NCBI RefSeq assembly: GCF_000237325.1
Contig: NC_017542.1
Coordinates: forward strand, 3,258,501 to 3,322,500
DNA: 64,000 nucleotides
DNA from: Paenibacillus polymyxa M1
GTDB lineage: Bacteria > Bacillota > Bacilli > Paenibacillales > Paenibacillaceae
Direction: 5' to 3'
The translations under genes and the position numbers were made by a program. Below, in pieces: positions 60,793-64,000 of the stretch (position 1 is the first letter of the stretch; each line of letters starts with the position of its first letter). The notes beneath the pieces are model-generated. The model was not told where the DNA came from, did no database searches, and saw only the letters and a list, made by a program, of their open reading frames with translations.

Positions 60793-63700
60793 TTATATTG
60801 ACTCTAAATTCGCGAGCTGATCAGCAAGCTCTTCCCAAACTTGTGGCTCCTCACCGCCCTTAAGTGCATGTTCCATACCACGAATCGTCTCCAGCATTTG
60901 CTCTCGTAGCTGTGCTTTCTGCCATGTTTGTTCCTCTTGCATCATAGCAATGTAAAAAGAAGACATTCGTTCTCGCTGCTGATCCACAGCTTCTCCGATT
61001 AACTGGCGTAATATGGGCTCCAGTCTAGTTTGTAAATTCGCCCGACCCATCCCTTCAAAAAATAGCTTTGGATTTTTAAAGCTATTCCAATAATCCTTCC
61101 ACTGAATGGACTCCTGTAAGGAAATATCGCTCAGTTCGGGGACAACCCATTCTCTAAATCCAGGAACTGTGCAATCTAGCCCATTCAACTGAAGGTTCAT
61201 GTGATCTACGCACTGTTGGATAGCTTTACGCACCAAGGCTTGTCCCATTTTTTCTAGTCTGAGGGTGGTTGCCAGCAATTCCTGAGACAACTCCAGTTCG
61301 ATCAATCGCATCAGCTCACGACCACAAGATGCAAAGGCCAAACGAAGATCACCTACTCCTTCACGCAAAACAGATGGATGGAACGCTTCTGCCATAAATT
61401 CACCCGTCCGGTAGGCTAGCCTTTGGCGTACATGATACAGCAGTTCATCGGTTTCGTCCGACAGCACAGATCCACCATTGTTGTCAGTCGAACCAAGGAG
61501 CACATTCTCTAGTTCCCCACGAATTCGAGTTAATTGCTCTAATCGGAGCTCACGCTCTTCAGCGCTATACCGGGCATCAGCAGCATGTTGTTCTATTCGG
61601 CTCCGCAGACGTCCCAGCTCCTGCATAGCAGATGCAATAGACAAACCTGCCAGCTCTTCGGCTGCAAATGCCGAAAAATCATTTTCAAACACATCAAACC
61701 GTGAAGCTGCACGTAGCGAAGCCTCTCCCTGCTCGGCTGCTTCCAACGCCAGCATGCTGGAAAGCGAATAAATACGCGGCTTGCGGATTCCGTTCGCCTG
61801 AAGTTGTTCCTGCACATGCTGAGTCACAGAATATAGTTCATCTTCAGAAGACGCCAGATCGGATGCGTTGACGATAAAAAACGTCTGATTCAGCGCCAAT
61901 GTCTCTTTGACTCGGCCCAATTGATTCAAGAACTGCCGGTCTCCTTGCGTAAACGCATGGTTATAATATGTCACAAATACAAGAGCGTCTGCATGCTTCA
62001 TATAATTGAAGGTCACACCTGTGTGCCGTGCATTCACAGAATCGGCACCTGGCGTATCCACCAGCACGATGCCCTGACGAGTCAAAGTGCAATCATAATA
62101 AAGGTCGATATGCTCCACGAAGCATGATTTGCGCTCGGATGCGACAAAATCTCGATATTGCTCTAGATTCACCTGAAGCTGTTGTCCTAGCAAGCTTTCA
62201 GCTTCTTCCCATCCAGCTGCAGCAGCCTTCAAAAAGCTGTAATGAGGCCTTCCCGCAGGATGAATACCTTCTGGTGATAACGCATTTACGGCTTCTTGCC
62301 AGCCCACGGACGCTGGCTCTCCCAATCCTAATAACCGAAAAGAGTATTTAAGATCTTCCCGTAATGCGTCCACTGATTTCATGTAGACGTCAGCCGTGGC
62401 ATGGCGCTCATGACTTGTAGGCGCCATAATGCGGTTAATCGCCGCTGTCGTCGGATGGGGCGATACGGGCAACACCGCTTCGCCCAACAAAGCGTTGGCA
62501 AAGCTGGACTTCCCGGCGCTGAACGCTCCGAATAGCGCCAATGTAAAGCGCCCGCCCTCCAGTGCAGCGGCACGCGCATGTAAATCCCGAACAGCCGCTT
62601 GCATGGCAGGGTACGGGCTTATTAATGCAGCGGCGGCCTTCAATCGTGTCGCTGCTGCATCCAGCCGCGTACGGCGGCCCCCGGCGGCAGACCGCGCTGT
62701 CGTCGTGCTTGCTTGTGACTGCACCGATCCGTTGCGCGAGCCAGCAATGTCTGGACGCACGGCACCAGTTGATGCCGTATCTGTCGGGGCAGCAGCGGCA
62801 GTATCGGCCGCAGGAGCAGGCGTGCCCACACGGGGCAACCCGCCAGGCGCGGAAGCCTGCGGCAGCATGCTACGCAGCAGGTCGGCGTGCGAAGCCAAGG
62901 CTTGCAAGCGAGTGCTGTAACGGCTCGCAGCTTCCGCCTGCGCCAGCAACGCAGTGCGCGCATCCGCGAGAGCCTCGCGGCTGGCTTCGGCCCGTACCGC
63001 AAGCTGGGCCAGCAGGCGGTCTACCAGCGCCAACGCCTTGCGGCGGCAATCAGCGGTCACAGCAGCGCGCAGGTCCTTGCAATAGTTCAACGTATACTCC
63101 GGAGACAAAGCATTTTCCTTTACTGTCTGCTCTACCAGTTGCCGATCCATTGCAGGGCGGATGTCATCCAGCTCCTGTTCCATCGCAGCGGTCCACAAAC
63201 CTTGACCTTCTCCCCATGACCTCAGTAACTCACGCACATGAGGCAACAGTTGTCCCTCCACCTGATCACTCAGCATCCCTGCCAGCCGGTCCAAACGGCG
63301 CTCCTTTTCTCGCTCCGTCTTTCCTCCGGCAAACCATAACCCTGTTTTAAAGCCCGGCTTGCGGCTTTCTAAATATTCGCCAGCCGCTTCACGTAGCTCC
63401 GCAGGCGTGAGATGAGCATGTTCCAGTAGATGATCCAGTTCTTGACGAAGCCGTTTATGCTCCTGCTCTGGAAGCATCCTCCAGTGTTCATCCTCTTGCT
63501 GTAAGGCCTTCTGCTCTATGTCCAGGCGCAAAATGGCCTCTTCTCCACCTGCTTCTTTGAGCAGTGCGTTCAGTTCCTCTTCTTCAGCGGCCTGCACCGT
63601 CTCCACATGCTGCTCTACCAAATGGTGCATAGAAGACACTAAACTATAAGCCAAAAGCTCTGCTTTGCGCTCCAGCAAATTCGGAATCAAGTACGTCAAC

Positions 63701-64000
63701 TGCTCCCACTGATTCCAGGGGTGATTCTGTTCCTTCAAGGAAGTAAACAGAATGTCCGTGTAATGTACCTGCCAGGCATGAAAGCTGCTTTCCACCTCAT
63801 TACGATAACGTGTAAAGGATAGCTCCCGCTCTCGGTGCTTATCGATTTGATTGATTATCAAATATAGTGGCTTGCCCCAATCCGACAAACTTTTGGCAAA
63901 AGACAAATTATTCTCAGATTGGACATGATTGTAGTCCATCACATAAAAAACAATATCAGCCCAATGTAAAGCTGAATGTGTCGCCATCGCGTGTCCGTGG
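60793..64000 (-). CDS. dynA: Bacterial dynamin DynA-like, tandem GTPase; N-terminus outside window
   Basis: The open frame continues past the window edge; residues HGH read immediately before the first internal ATG. About 1069 residues are visible. The first part is the end of GTPase domain 1 (WADIVFYVMDYNH, IINQIDKH) and its stalk. A second GTPase follows, with P-loop GAFSAGKSS near visible residue 487 and G3 DTPGADSVN; then another helical stalk to the C-terminus. Two fused dynamin units are the layout of B. subtilis DynA (YpbR), which fuses and repairs membranes under stress. Between the units lies an Ala/Pro/Thr-rich linker of about 75 residues, coded by unusually GC-rich DNA (about 62640-62870). 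Confidence 0.87.
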   Translation of the reverse strand, partial: HGHAMATHSALHWADIVFYVMDYNHVQSENNLSFAKSLSDWGKPLYLIINQIDKHRERELSFTRYRNEVESSFHAWQVHYTDILFTSLKEQNHPWNQWEQLTYLIPNLLERKAELLAYSLVSSMHHLVEQHVETVQAAEEEELNALLKEAGGEEAILRLDIEQKALQQEDEHWRMLPEQEHKRLRQELDHLLEHAHLTPAELREAAGEYLESRKPGFKTGLWFAGGKTEREKERRLDRLAGMLSDQVEGQLLPHVRELLRSWGEGQGLWTAAMEQELDDIRPAMDRQLVEQTVKENALSPEYTLNYCKDLRAAVTADCRRKALALVDRLLAQLAVRAEASREALADARTALLAQAEAASRYSTRLQALASHADLLRSMLPQASAPGGLPRVGTPAPAADTAAAAPTDTASTGAVRPDIAGSRNGSVQSQASTTTARSAAGGRRTRLDAAATRLKAAAALISPYPAMQAAVRDLHARAAALEGGRFTLALFGAFSAGKSSFANALLGEAVLPVSPHPTTAAINRIMAPTSHERHATADVYMKSVDALREDLKYSFRLLGLGEPASVGWQEAVNALSPEGIHPAGRPHYSFLKAAAAGWEEAESLLGQQLQVNLEQYRDFVASERKSCFVEHIDLYYDCTLTRQGIVLVDTPGADSVNARHTGVTFNYMKHADALVFVTYYNHAFTQGDRQFLNQLGRVKETLALNQTFFIVNASDLASSEDELYSVTQHVQEQLQANGIRKPRIYSLSSMLALEAAEQGEASLRAASRFDVFENDFSAFAAEELAGLSIASAMQELGRLRSRIEQHAADARYSAEERELRLEQLTRIRGELENVLLGSTDNNGGSVLSDETDELLYHVRQRLAYRTGEFMAEAFHPSVLREGVGDLRLAFASCGRELMRLIELELSQELLATTLRLEKMGQALVRKAIQQCVDHMNLQLNGLDCTVPGFREWVVPELSDISLQESIQWKDYWNSFKNPKLFFEGMGRANLQTRLEPILRQLIGEAVDQQRERMSSFYIAMMQEEQTWQKAQLREQMLETIRGMEHALKGGEEPQVWEELADQLANLESI

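Noticed and set aside
62562-63350. A 262-codon plus-strand open frame opposite the dynamin gene
   Set aside because: It lies over the GC-rich part of dynA, where stop codons are rare by composition, and has no family features.
1-64000. Mobile elements, prophage genes, CRISPR arrays, tRNA or rRNA genes
   Set aside because: None was seen: no transposase or integrase frames, no regularly spaced repeats and no cloverleaf or rRNA-like stretches.

Overview
The window looks like a chromosomal segment of a spore-forming Firmicute of the Paenibacillus type. It has about 47% G+C by eye, strong AGGAGG-like ribosome binding sites, cotE and spoVK sporulation genes, and a GlnR/GlnA pair. The order glnA-glnR-ynbB-hflX-spoVK, and the hfq-miaA and mutL-mutS-cotE neighbourhoods, resemble the Bacillus subtilis layout. 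Most genes read on the minus strand. I see no rRNA, tRNA, insertion sequence, prophage or CRISPR array.

Layout. 1-6.9 kb: nitrogen regulation (glnA cut by the window edge, glnR), a PLP enzyme (ynbB), GTPase HflX, the sporulation AAA protein SpoVK, a YdcF-family and a DUF402 protein. 7.0-17 kb: class A penicillin-binding protein, then a housekeeping run of mutS, mutL, an RsmJ-like methyltransferase, miaA and hfq. 17-19 kb: a putative amidoligase next to the spore coat gene cotE. 19-29.4 kb: a LysR regulator divergent from a YjeH-like amino-acid permease, an aromatic-acid-exporter family protein, a three-gene ABC importer, an M32 carboxypeptidase, a beta-carbonic anhydrase, a PadR regulator and a small Gly-rich membrane protein with a DUF2653 partner.

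29.5-34.9 kb: the most unusual locus, a tightly packed five-gene operon whose products match the families named after Salmonella loci STM4015, STM4014, STM4013, STM4012 and STM4011. They are a leucine-rich-repeat protein, an ATP-grasp-like protein, an alkaline-phosphatase-fold hydrolase and two radical SAM proteins. I know of no established function for this set.

35-45.3 kb: a three-gene drug-efflux operon (short EmrA-like adaptor, DHA2 MFS pump, long HlyD lipoprotein) behind a structured leader. Then come a flavodoxin and an unknown protein under a clear Fur box, a gene-free stretch with a candidate small RNA, an rRNA-type methyltransferase and RluA-type pseudouridine synthase, a second DHA2 pump with its MarR repressor, and another MarR gene.

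45.5-64 kb: topoisomerase IV (parE-parC) downstream of an ABC-2 transporter and a GDSL hydrolase, an AIM24 protein, a secreted CAP-domain protein, purT with a GNAT acetyltransferase, a heterodimeric ABC exporter with one degenerate ATP site, and a DynA-like fused dynamin cut by the right edge. Transcription units are separated by many clear hairpin terminators, so operon boundaries can be read fairly directly.
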